Positions 15,002 to 20,917 of a DNA stretch of 28,552 nt are shown one piece after another. The stretch spans positions 1 through 28,552 of IMG/VR virus record IMGVR_UViG_3300046011_006593; one strand, 5' to 3'. The notes beneath the pieces are model-generated. The model did no database searches and had not been told where the DNA came from. It saw only the letters and a list, made by a program, of their open reading frames with translations. Both the position numbers and the translations under genes were made by a program. Each line of letters starts with the position of its first letter. Position 1 is the first letter of the stretch. Source of the stretch: a virus.

Positions 15002-16226
15002 AATAGATCTCTCGCCATTGCATTCCCACACCCACATTTGTGCTCTGTGAACCTAGGTTCGTTGCAACCACTACGTAAATTTCAGAATCTGTTGAATCGT
15101 AGTTCTGAACAATATAATTTTTCTTTGCTGACGAAGGGACATTTGATGCAGGTGAACCACCTGCCTTTTGACTACCTTGTGTAGAAGCTCCTACCCACCC
15201 ATTATCCAATTCATCCCCGTCAGTGAATGCTGTCGCATCGGTATTATATTCAACCGCACTATCAGCGTCAACAGTAGTCCACACATTTGATGTTATTTGT
15301 GATGAATCAGGCAATTTCAAAAGTCGCCATTTAATATTTTCCCCATCACTAAACATGTTGAGATTGCCCATTCGAACAATTACTCGATTTTTATATGTCC
15401 TAAAGGTATTTTTCAGACGAATAGCCATTATCGGAAGTGTTTGACCCGCAGTTAAAAGACGAGGTGTATTAGAGACTGCCCAGTCAATACCCGATTCGAC
15501 GTACCCACCTTCACTGATTACGGTCGAACATATTTGATCGAAGTACGCGCCACTAGTTGTGCCAACGTTTAACATTTCGCATCTAATAGGTAAATTTGGA
15601 TTAGACATGTAAACATTCGCCAACTCATTGCTATTAAGATATTCATGCGCTAAAACATATTCACCATTATGCACAAACCCACACCTAACTTTACCCACAC
15701 CTAACCATTGAAAATCTATCCAAAATAATTGTGTTTTTGAAATATCTAAATCAAATGCACTTGATCCAGAACCATCACAAGTATCGTTACTCCAAGTATT
15801 TTGTGTGAATCTTCTTTCAACAGGTGTGCCCGTAACATAACTTCTTAAAACTATACTCAGCGTACCGTCACCTGTTTGTTCAAAATAAATTCCATCATTA
15901 TCATCATAATACCCTGTTCTTTTAGTAACATTCTCAGTGGGTTCATAAAAATTAAAACTTGAAAGAATAAGCTGACTCTTTCCAGGCATGTAGTGGTGAT
16001 AAAATTTAGATTGATGTACTATTCTGCTAGTTGTATTACTGGTTGTTGATAATCTTGCACAAGCCTGATTAACTTGAAAAGTTAAATTTCCCCCATTAAC
16101 TTTATAATCAATAAAGTTGGGATCCAAACCATATAGGTGTTTATAATCACCTAATGTAAAAGGTACAGTAGTACGACTTCGACCAAATGCATCTGTGTTT
16201 TGATTTTCTTGAAACAAATACGTCAT
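15000..16226 (-). CDS. Tail-fibre/baseplate-type virion protein with FQENQNTDAFGR start
   Basis: A 408-residue, beta-rich protein. The N-terminal motif LFQENQNTDAFGRSR and the central block MPGKSQLIL...KRTGYYDDNDGIYFEQ...DISKTQLFWIDFQWLGVGKVRCGFVHNG belong to a family I recall from many tailed phages of aquatic bacteria, annotated as virion structural or tail fibre. The centre resembles a concanavalin-like carbohydrate-binding jelly roll, so receptor binding is possible. The ATG at 16226 is used: it has GGAG upstream and overlaps the previous gene by ATGA. A TTG 12 bases upstream is the alternative. Confidence 0.82.
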   Translation of the reverse strand: MTYLFQENQNTDAFGRSRTTVPFTLGDYKHLYGLDPNFIDYKVNGGNLTFQVNQACARLSTTSNTTSRIVHQSKFYHHYMPGKSQLILSSFNFYEPTENVTKRTGYYDDNDGIYFEQTGDGTLSIVLRSYVTGTPVERRFTQNTWSNDTCDGSGSSAFDLDISKTQLFWIDFQWLGVGKVRCGFVHNGEYVLAHEYLNSNELANVYMSNPNLPIRCEMLNVGTTSGAYFDQICSTVISEGGYVESGIDWAVSNTPRLLTAGQTLPIMAIRLKNTFRTYKNRVIVRMGNLNMFSDGENIKWRLLKLPDSSQITSNVWTTVDADSAVEYNTDATAFTDGDELDNGWVGASTQGSQKAGGSPASNVPSSAKKNYIVQNYDSTDSEIYVVVATNLGSQSTNVGVGMQWREIY

Positions 16227-16969
16227 ACTATTCTCCAACCGTTTCGATAAATCATTTGAATTCCACCATTATTAATTTTTAGAATAAATCCATCAGGATC
16301 ATTATCGACATTACCGTGTACAATGATCGGATATTTAGAACACCTACCAGATTCGTCTTTGATGATGAGATACCTACCTTGTTTGACATTTGTTGGCAAT
16401 GTTATGTTAACAACCCCCGCATAGTTGACCCCGATATAATAATCTTTTCTGGTTACCACATATGAATTGGAGGTAACCAATATCGTTGGCATGTCAAGAT
16501 TATATACTTCACCTGCGCCACCTCCAGGCCCAGTTAAAGATATCTTGCTTATCCATTGCTCAAGAACTTTAATTTTTTCTTTAATAGCTTTAATATCTGC
16601 AGGCAGAGGTGCAACCGGTTGTTGATAAGAATCTTCTTTTACGGCTACAGCTTTTTCAACCTTTTCAATTACTGCAGCAGATCTTTCAATCAGCGTAGGT
16701 TGCTTTTCTTCTTCTATTTTTGGAGGAGGTGTAAGTTCTTCAACTACTTCAACAACTACTTCTTGTTCTTTGACTTCCTCAACCTTGCTTGTCACCGCCG
16801 TGTCAAACAGCTCTTTCAAATCTTCCATCATGTTCGAACGAATGCTTTCCTTTATCGAGGATTGCATTTCTTCATACTTTTTCACTTCTTCTACAATACC
16901 GGGGTCTATAGGTTGACCCATTGACTGAGCAAACTTTACTAATAATTTCTTTTCTTTAATTGATTGCAT
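16223..16969 (-). CDS. Virion appendage protein: helical stalk plus beta C-terminal domain
   Basis: A 248-residue protein. Residues 1-60 are helical. Residues 60-130 are a Glu/Val/Lys/Pro-rich linker. Residues 130-148 are a short helix, and after GPGGGAGE comes a beta domain (about 153-248) with YYIGVNYAGVVNITLPTN and LIIKDESGR...NGGIQMIYRNGWRIV. I recall this C-terminal domain as common in phage tail-fibre and baseplate proteins. The ATG at 16969 lacks a clear SD; a GTG 6 bases upstream is possible. ATGA coupling to the next fibre-type gene supports a joint structure. Confidence 0.75.
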   Translation of the reverse strand: MQSIKEKKLLVKFAQSMGQPIDPGIVEEVKKYEEMQSSIKESIRSNMMEDLKELFDTAVTSKVEEVKEQEVVVEVVEELTPPPKIEEEKQPTLIERSAAVIEKVEKAVAVKEDSYQQPVAPLPADIKAIKEKIKVLEQWISKISLTGPGGGAGEVYNLDMPTILVTSNSYVVTRKDYYIGVNYAGVVNITLPTNVKQGRYLIIKDESGRCSKYPIIVHGNVDNDPDGFILKINNGGIQMIYRNGWRIV

Positions 16970-17024
16970 TGACACGTATTGACAAGGTGTTTAAAATAGC
17001 ATTGTTGGGAATGAATGAAACCTA

Positions 17025-18008
17025 TCAGTGTCCTAATTTCTTAGCGACTTTTTCAAGATGTTCATCTTTCATTAGATCAACATGTGAGTGTTCAAATCCT
17101 GCTGAATATACACGAAAAGCTGCATTCACTGTTCCTCCTGCTCTTTCGCGACCAATCGTAAATCTTCCTGTGCCTTTTGGTAGAGGAAACCCACCACCTG
17201 TTCTATCTCTCTTTTCACTCATTCCGCCTCGAAATGTTCCATGAGTGTGAATGTGTAAAACATCAGCTTCGTGATCTTTCATGTAAGCGTGAACGGGGTG
17301 TAAATCGCTAGTATCTGTAGAAACATTCGGAAGGTGTTTACCTCCTCGAGGATCTCCCCAATGTTTATTCAAATGTTCTAGTACGGGCGTCCCTTTAACC
17401 TTTGATTGTTCGATAGCTTTTGCTAAGTGAGGCTTCGCTTTCTTTGATTTTTCGCTCACATGCCATCCCTTTTCGGGTGTATGACTTAGCGCGATTGCCC
17501 CCATTTTTGCCTTTAAGCTAATCTTTGACTCACCACCAATTTGATTACTTTCTTTTCCGCCGTAACGAATACCTTTTTTCTTATTAATTATATGAAAATC
17601 AACTCCTCCTGTACTACCAGCTGTCACCGTTCCTTTGTCCATTAACCCTCTATTTTTCAGCTTGTCAGCAATTTTGTTTTCGGCTTCAAACCCAGCAGAG
17701 CCTCGACGAACAACGACTGATTCTGGTTTGTGCATGTAACTATGAGGAATTTCTACCTTTTTACCTGAGCTTCCGCTAACGGTAGCCATGTGCTTCCCAT
17801 CGACTTCTTTAGTCGAGTGTACGGTTACTTTTGATCCTGCCTTCAATTCGCCTACATCGCGCGCGAGCATGTGCGTCATCTTTTGTCCGATAAAGGGTTC
17901 AATGTAAGTTTTCGTATGTCGAGGTGCTTTATAACCTGTAGCAGCAATGACCGTTTCTTGAAGAAGTTCAGAAACGTTTGCATATTCTTTGAAAAATTTA
18001 ATAGACAT
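17025..18008 (-). CDS. Late protein with possible PD-(D/E)XK nuclease core
   Basis: A 327-residue protein, and the first gene after a perfect late promoter. The N-terminus MSIKFFKEYANVSELLQE could be a capsid-targeting peptide (L-Q-E). Residues 106-168 show the pattern FE108AE..., GGVD137FHI and GGE160SK162ISLKAKMG, which fits the E...D...E-x-K arrangement of restriction-like nucleases. The C-terminal half is His-rich (LHIHTHG, residues 251-257) and Gly-rich (RTGGGFPLPKGTGRF). No membrane segment is seen. A DNA-cutting or DNA-binding virion protein is my best guess; the nuclease call is motif-level only. SD GAGGG. Confidence 0.6.
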   Translation of the reverse strand: MSIKFFKEYANVSELLQETVIAATGYKAPRHTKTYIEPFIGQKMTHMLARDVGELKAGSKVTVHSTKEVDGKHMATVSGSSGKKVEIPHSYMHKPESVVVRRGSAGFEAENKIADKLKNRGLMDKGTVTAGSTGGVDFHIINKKKGIRYGGKESNQIGGESKISLKAKMGAIALSHTPEKGWHVSEKSKKAKPHLAKAIEQSKVKGTPVLEHLNKHWGDPRGGKHLPNVSTDTSDLHPVHAYMKDHEADVLHIHTHGTFRGGMSEKRDRTGGGFPLPKGTGRFTIGRERAGGTVNAAFRVYSAGFEHSHVDLMKDEHLEKVAKKLGH

Positions 18009-18035
18009 ACCGACCCTCTTAAAGGTTTTATTTGA

Positions 18036-18043
18036 TATTTATA
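18036..18043 (-). promoter_or_regulatory. T4-type late promoter TATAAATA
   Basis: Perfect TATAAATA on the minus strand, with 27 bases between the box and the 327-aa late gene start. It touches the U-tract of the terminator at 18044-18069. No -35 box is needed for T4 gp55-type late promoters. Confidence 0.75.
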
Positions 18044-18069
18044 AAATAAAAAAGGGCGCCGAAGCGCCC
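18044..18069 (-). terminator. Rho-independent terminator with TTCG loop
   Basis: On the minus strand GGGCGC (18069-18064), loop TTCG, GCGCCC (18059-18054), then TTTTTTATTTT. The 6-bp GC stem with a stable UUCG loop and U-tract is a textbook T4-style terminator. It ends transcription of the winged-helix gene. Confidence 0.93.
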
Positions 18070-18094
18070 TAAACCAACCAAGGATCCTACGAAA

Positions 18095-18340
18095 TTACTG
18101 GAAAGCGCGCTGTCCCGCTGCTTTGTAAGCCAGGGCAACCATCTCTCGGCTAGGATTGCCGAGGCGATATGAAGTGCCTTGCTTGGTGCGATTGGTATAG
18201 ACAGCGTAACCTTCACGGCGAAGTTCGCTTACACGAGCACCAAGAGAGGTTCGGCTGATACCGAAACGCTTGCCCGCTTGCTCGACGCTAAGGCTACCCT
18301 TCTGAAGAAGGTTAAGAACAGTTTTAGTTTGTGGTTTCAT
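18095..18340 (-). CDS. Small winged-helix DNA-binding protein
   Basis: An 81-residue protein. Residues 5-58 fit a winged helix-turn-helix: TKTVLNLLQKG, SVEQAGKRFGIS, RTSLGARVSELRREGY (recognition helix), then a beta wing VYTNRTKQGTSYRLG. A short tail, NPSREMVALAYKAAGQRAF, follows; I recall it as common in phage copies of this protein. It is a likely early or middle transcription regulator. SD GGAGTAAAT. It is the last gene before a strong terminator and follows the 132-aa gene, both probably read from the promoter at 18777-18805. Confidence 0.85.
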   Translation of the reverse strand: MKPQTKTVLNLLQKGSLSVEQAGKRFGISRTSLGARVSELRREGYAVYTNRTKQGTSYRLGNPSREMVALAYKAAGQRAFQ

Positions 18341-18359
18341 ATTTACTCCGATAATAAAA

Positions 18360-18758
18360 TTAAGCTACCAGTTGTTTCAATTCTTCCAGAACAAGATCAT
18401 CATCTGGTTTCTGGGGCTTGTTAAGCACAACCTTGGGTTTCTGCTTCCCAGCAGTAACTTGCTTTTGTGCAGGAACTTTTGCTACTTTAGGTGTAGCAGC
18501 TACTGGAGTCGAGGTTTTCTTGTCAAAGGTTTCTTGAATAACATCTTTGAACTTTTGAAAACGTTCAATCTTCAGCAATTCTTCGCAAACTTGTGCTTTA
18601 GTCAGCTTAGTGGGAAACTCAATCAGATCGATCTCAGTGTGCTCCTCTTTGATCATCATCTTGATACGAGTTACCATATCTCCTTGACCGACTCGAACTT
18701 TATATTGTCCGATACGTTTAGAGATGCCACCAAAGTTGTATTTTGCAACGTCACTCAT
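18360..18758 (-). CDS. Hypothetical early protein
   Basis: A 132-residue protein of unknown function. The ATG at 18758 is used because AGGAG lies 6 bases upstream. A start at 18776 would fall at the predicted transcription start and has no SD. Residues 1-85 look folded (YNFGGISKRIGQYKVRVGQGD, then a helix with LTKAQVCEELLKIERFQKF). Residues 86-118 are an Ala/Pro/Lys/Val linker, and the end is acidic. The leader is only about a dozen bases after the promoter at 18777-18805. It is co-transcribed with the winged-helix gene. Confidence 0.75.
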   Translation of the reverse strand: MSDVAKYNFGGISKRIGQYKVRVGQGDMVTRIKMMIKEEHTEIDLIEFPTKLTKAQVCEELLKIERFQKFKDVIQETFDKKTSTPVAATPKVAKVPAQKQVTAGKQKPKVVLNKPQKPDDDLVLEELKQLVA

Positions 18759-18776
18759 CTTCACTCCTAAAAACAT

Positions 18777-18805
18777 AATATAAGTTAAAAAACGTCAATT
18801 GTCAA
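18777..18805 (-). promoter_or_regulatory. Sigma-70-type promoter
   Basis: TTGACA (18805-18800), 17 bases, TATATT (18782-18777). The TGA stop of the 30-aa membrane peptide lies inside the -35 box, as with the primase promoter. It should drive the 132-aa and winged-helix genes up to the terminator at 18044. Confidence 0.78.
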
Positions 18806-18894
18806 TCAAAAAGTTGTGAAACAAGAAGTACAAAAACAGGAAAACCTACGATCCCAACAGCAGAAATAACATCATAAACGAGTTCTTTATTCAT
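18802..18894 (-). CDS. 30-aa single-pass membrane peptide
   Basis: The product is 30 residues, with MNKELVYDV followed by one hydrophobic helix (ISAVGIVGFPVFVLLVSQL). SD AGGA is 5 bases before the ATG, and the reading frame fills the gap between two real genes. No similar sequence is recognised. It could act at the inner membrane like many small early phage peptides, but function is unknown. It is read from the promoter at 19347-19374. Confidence 0.55.
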   Translation of the reverse strand: MNKELVYDVISAVGIVGFPVFVLLVSQLFD

Positions 18895-18904
18895 GTCAAT
18901 CCTA

Positions 18905-19312
18905 TTATTTCAAAAGTTCGTAGGGCTTGTTCCACTTTCCGATATTAACATCTACATACCAGCCTACATTGAAGTAGTCGGTTTGGACATCCGACTTGTC
19001 CCAATTGCCCTCTTGCATTGCAGCAAGGAGTTGCTCGAGGGCTTGTTTTGCTTTCCCAGAAAAGTGGTCGCGGAAGTGGTACGGATTCACATCAATAGAT
19101 GTAGTAGCAGGAGTAAAACTTACTCGCCGACCAAACTCAGTTTGGCAAGTTTCATTGAAGTTCTTGATGAAATCGATCTTGCCGGCCTTGATATTCAGGA
19201 CCAGCGTCGAATAATTCCGAACAGAAAGAGAACCCTTCAACCCGTTCCGGGCCAGAATGGCTTTGATTTTGGGGGCTATTTTCGCTTTGGTTTCTTGGGA
19301 CATATAGGCCAT
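18905..19312 (-). CDS. Conserved phage protein, LPD29-like
   Basis: A 135-residue protein starting MAYMSQETKAKIAPKIKAIL. The ATG at 19312 has CGGAG 7 bases upstream; a start 18 bases earlier has no SD. A conserved-looking helix 1 is followed by GLKGSLSVRNYSTLVLNIKAGKIDF, then NPYHFRDHF, and the C-terminal NWDKSDVQTDYFNVGWYVDVNIGKW. I recall this pattern as the LPD29 domain (large polyvalent-protein-associated) in phages and mobile elements, function unknown. It follows a very strong promoter and is probably expressed early. Confidence 0.78.
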   Translation of the reverse strand: MAYMSQETKAKIAPKIKAILARNGLKGSLSVRNYSTLVLNIKAGKIDFIKNFNETCQTEFGRRVSFTPATTSIDVNPYHFRDHFSGKAKQALEQLLAAMQEGNWDKSDVQTDYFNVGWYVDVNIGKWNKPYELLK

Positions 19313-19318
19313 GAAAAT

Positions 19319-19389
19319 TCTCCGAATCAATCAATCAACAGAATCAATTATACAGGAACTAGAAACTTTGTCAACCGGTGTTGTTTTTA
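19319..19389. repeat. Promoter/leader cassette, copy 1
   Basis: This copy is nearly identical to 19472-19537. Both contain TTGACA, a 16-base spacer, TATAAT, and a leader rich in GATT repeats up to the GGAG SD. Differences are one base in the spacer, one just after the -10 box, and a few added bases in the leader. Confidence 0.85.
19347..19374 (-). promoter_or_regulatory. Consensus sigma-70 promoter, copy 1
   Basis: TTGACA (19374-19369), 16 bases, TATAAT (19352-19347): both boxes are exact consensus. It should drive the 135-aa LPD29-like gene and the 30-aa membrane peptide. Confidence 0.87.
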
Positions 19390-19397
19390 CGCAACAC

Positions 19398-19466
19398 TCA
19401 TAGAAAAAAGCCAATCACTGTAACACCGATAAAAACAAGGGCGACTATCATACCAGGAAGAATCAT
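19398..19466 (-). CDS. 22-aa hydrophobic micropeptide
   Basis: The product is 22 residues, almost entirely one hydrophobic segment (MILPGMIVALVFIGVTVIGF). GGAG is 6 bases before the ATG, and a consensus promoter lies just upstream with a leader of about 22 bases. It is the only reading frame between the two promoter copies. Such small membrane peptides are easy to miss; coding status rests on SD, promoter and composition. Confidence 0.48.
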   Translation of the reverse strand: MILPGMIVALVFIGVTVIGFFL

Positions 19467-19471
19467 GTCTA

Positions 19472-19537
19472 TCTCCAATCAATCAACATAATCAATTATA
19501 CAGTAACTAGAAACTTTGTCAACCGGTGTTGTTTTTA
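19472..19537. repeat. Promoter/leader cassette, copy 2
   Basis: Second copy of the cassette at 19319-19389. The two copies flank the 22-aa peptide gene, so the unit promoter-leader-small gene looks duplicated with divergence of the coding part. Confidence 0.85.
19495..19522 (-). promoter_or_regulatory. Consensus sigma-70 promoter, copy 2
   Basis: TTGACA (19522-19517), 16 bases, TATAAT (19500-19495), both exact. It should drive the 22-aa peptide and possibly read on into the 135-aa gene. Confidence 0.87.
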
Positions 19538-19545
19538 TGATACAG

Positions 19546-19770
19546 TCAGAAACTGTGCAAATAGGCGCAAACATCGGGAAATTCCTGCATTCCATCAACT
19601 TCTTGGTCGATAGCCTCCAAGAGCATCAGCTTTAGAAGGAGTAGACAATCACGTTTATCTGTATCGCTCGGGAGATTTTCAATCATCTGATCTAGTTCAT
19701 CTGTAGACCCTAGCTCCCACATCATGTTAGCGAGTTGGTGTTGTCGTTTGTTTAGGCCTCGGAGTTCCAT
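19546..19770 (-). CDS. Small helical phage protein of unknown function
   Basis: A 74-residue acidic, helical protein (ELRGLNKRQHQLANMMWEL, then LLLLKLMLLEAIDQEVDG). No known motif, membrane helix or zinc site is seen. SD AAGG lies before the ATG, which directly follows the stop of the SWIM protein (TAAATG). Similar small proteins occur in T4-like phages, as far as I recall. Probably early. Confidence 0.7.
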   Translation of the reverse strand: MELRGLNKRQHQLANMMWELGSTDELDQMIENLPSDTDKRDCLLLLKLMLLEAIDQEVDGMQEFPDVCAYLHSF

Positions 19771-20175
19771 TTAATTTCCTTTCAGAAAAGAGGTTACTTT
19801 GGCGGAATGCTTGCATGTTTTACGAAATGAGAATCCCGTACAGGTGCAAGTGATTTGATTTGGTGCAGCAGTGACAATATAAGATTTACCTGACGATTTA
19901 CTAGTGATTTTAAAGGTGCGAATATTCGAATCAACTACTTGTCCTGATCCACCTTTATGATACTGTATGTCAACAACATAGGCGCTGTTAATGATTGATC
20001 GAGGAAAATCTTTGTTTCCTGTAGCAATCGCAAATTCAGAAGGAATCATCCACTTCTCGGGATTCAGGACCACACCCGTGTAGCGTTGTTTGATTTGTGC
20101 AGGTTCACCCAACCGCACATTCTTATGCTGTGTGGTGACTGTCACGGAAGACCCAACCTTTGGGACAGAAATCAT
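19771..20175 (-). CDS. SWIM zinc-finger protein
   Basis: A 134-residue protein. The last 30 residues carry C110-T-C112 and C121-K-H123, the CxC...CxH pattern of SWIM zinc fingers, which bind DNA or protein. The N-terminal 100 residues look beta-rich (VPKVGSSVTVTTQHKNV...YTGVVL), like a small SH3-type or KOW-type barrel. The ATG at 20175 is preferred for GGAG 7 bases upstream. Two upstream ATGs (20187, 20196) lie close to the predicted transcription start. A regulator or DNA-repair accessory role is possible. Confidence 0.75.
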   Translation of the reverse strand: MISVPKVGSSVTVTTQHKNVRLGEPAQIKQRYTGVVLNPEKWMIPSEFAIATGNKDFPRSIINSAYVVDIQYHKGGSGQVVDSNIRTFKITSKSSGKSYIVTAAPNQITCTCTGFSFRKTCKHSAKVTSFLKGN

Positions 20176-20197
20176 GGTTTGCTCCATCAGAACCATT

Positions 20198-20226
20198 ATT
20201 CTGCAGGAGAAAGTTCACTTTGTCAA
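20198..20226 (-). promoter_or_regulatory. Probable sigma-70-type promoter
   Basis: TTGACA (20226-20221) is perfect. After 17 bases the -10 is CAGAAT (4 of 6). It lies over the 3' end of the HExxH gene and before the SWIM gene, sharing the sequence TTGACAAAGT with the other early promoters. Confidence 0.5.
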
Positions 20227-20886
20227 CCACCCGTATTGCATCTTTACAACAGGCAGCCATCTGTATGTTTTTCGCAACAGTTCGTTTCTAACGTGAATCC
20301 ATCTGGCTTTTTTAAAGGTCCTTCTATATACTTTCCAGGTATGAAGTTGATCAAAATCATTAATATTTTTTAATACAGTTTTATAATCAATGTTTGGGTA
20401 ATAATAACAAATTTCCATAGCCAGATCATGAGAAAATGCATCAATCTCCTCAACCATTGCAAAATATTCTAGTTTTTGCAATGAACTTCTTGATTGACCC
20501 TTTGAAAAGTTATAGTAATGGGTATAAAAATTTTCACAACCGCGGTTCTTAAATTGGCTCAAATGTATTAGTTCATGTTGTAACGTTTGTGACAACAAAA
20601 ATATAAACCGTTCTTTTTTCTTTTTGCTAAAATACACATATCCTTTTTCTGCAGATATGCATATTTCTATCGTGATTGGTTTACGAAAAACATCGGGAGC
20701 GAATTCGCCCCCGACCATAAAATCTGTTTTTTTGTTAGTAAACTTTTGATTGATAATTTTTGTTTTGGCTCTATAAGGTAAAATGATTTCGTCTACTTTT
20801 TCTTTTATAGTAGACGCCATCACCCTACCTTTGATCCAATCAGAATTCTTGAACAAACGCTTCCAGATAGCTTTTCCTTGATACAT
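20215..20886 (-). CDS. HExxH metallopeptidase-like late protein
   Basis: A 223-residue protein with H104-E-L-I-H108 in QTLQHELIHLSQF, the zinc-binding motif of metallopeptidases. A downstream acidic helix MVEEIDAFSHDLA (E146/E147/D149) could supply the third ligand. The N-terminal part (residues 20-100) contains strands ITIEICI and GYVYFS. The C-terminus is basic. No signal peptide is seen. SD AGAGGAG. It is preceded by a perfect TATAAATA late promoter, so it should be made late. Possible roles are virion protein maturation or cell-wall work, but peptidase activity is inferred only from the motif. Confidence 0.72.
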   Translation of the reverse strand: MYQGKAIWKRLFKNSDWIKGRVMASTIKEKVDEIILPYRAKTKIINQKFTNKKTDFMVGGEFAPDVFRKPITIEICISAEKGYVYFSKKKKERFIFLLSQTLQHELIHLSQFKNRGCENFYTHYYNFSKGQSRSSLQKLEYFAMVEEIDAFSHDLAMEICYYYPNIDYKTVLKNINDFDQLHTWKVYRRTFKKARWIHVRNELLRKTYRWLPVVKMQYGWLTK

Positions 20887-20909
20887 GGGGCACTCCTCTG
20901 GGTTTTGTT

Positions 20910-20917
20910 TATTTATA
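20910..20917 (-). promoter_or_regulatory. T4-type late promoter TATAAATA
   Basis: A perfect TATAAATA on the minus strand, 23 bases before the HExxH gene, inside the palindrome GTTTATAAATAAAC. The TAA stop of the gp41 helicase is the third to fifth base of the box. Confidence 0.75.

Noticed and set aside
17018-17029. GAAACCTATCA shared with the primase leader at 6001-6011.
   Set aside because: It is an 11-base match with no promoter or hairpin here and covers the end of a coding gene, so chance is likely.
18372-18770. 132-codon plus-strand frame over the 132-aa early gene.
   Set aside because: It is Phe/Asn-rich, the usual antisense shadow of Lys/Glu-rich coding; the minus-strand gene has promoter and SD.
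18893-19423. 176-codon open frame on the plus strand, the longest there.
   Set aside because: It lies opposite the well-supported LPD29-like gene and both promoter copies, has no SD on its strand, and would be the only plus-strand gene in the window.
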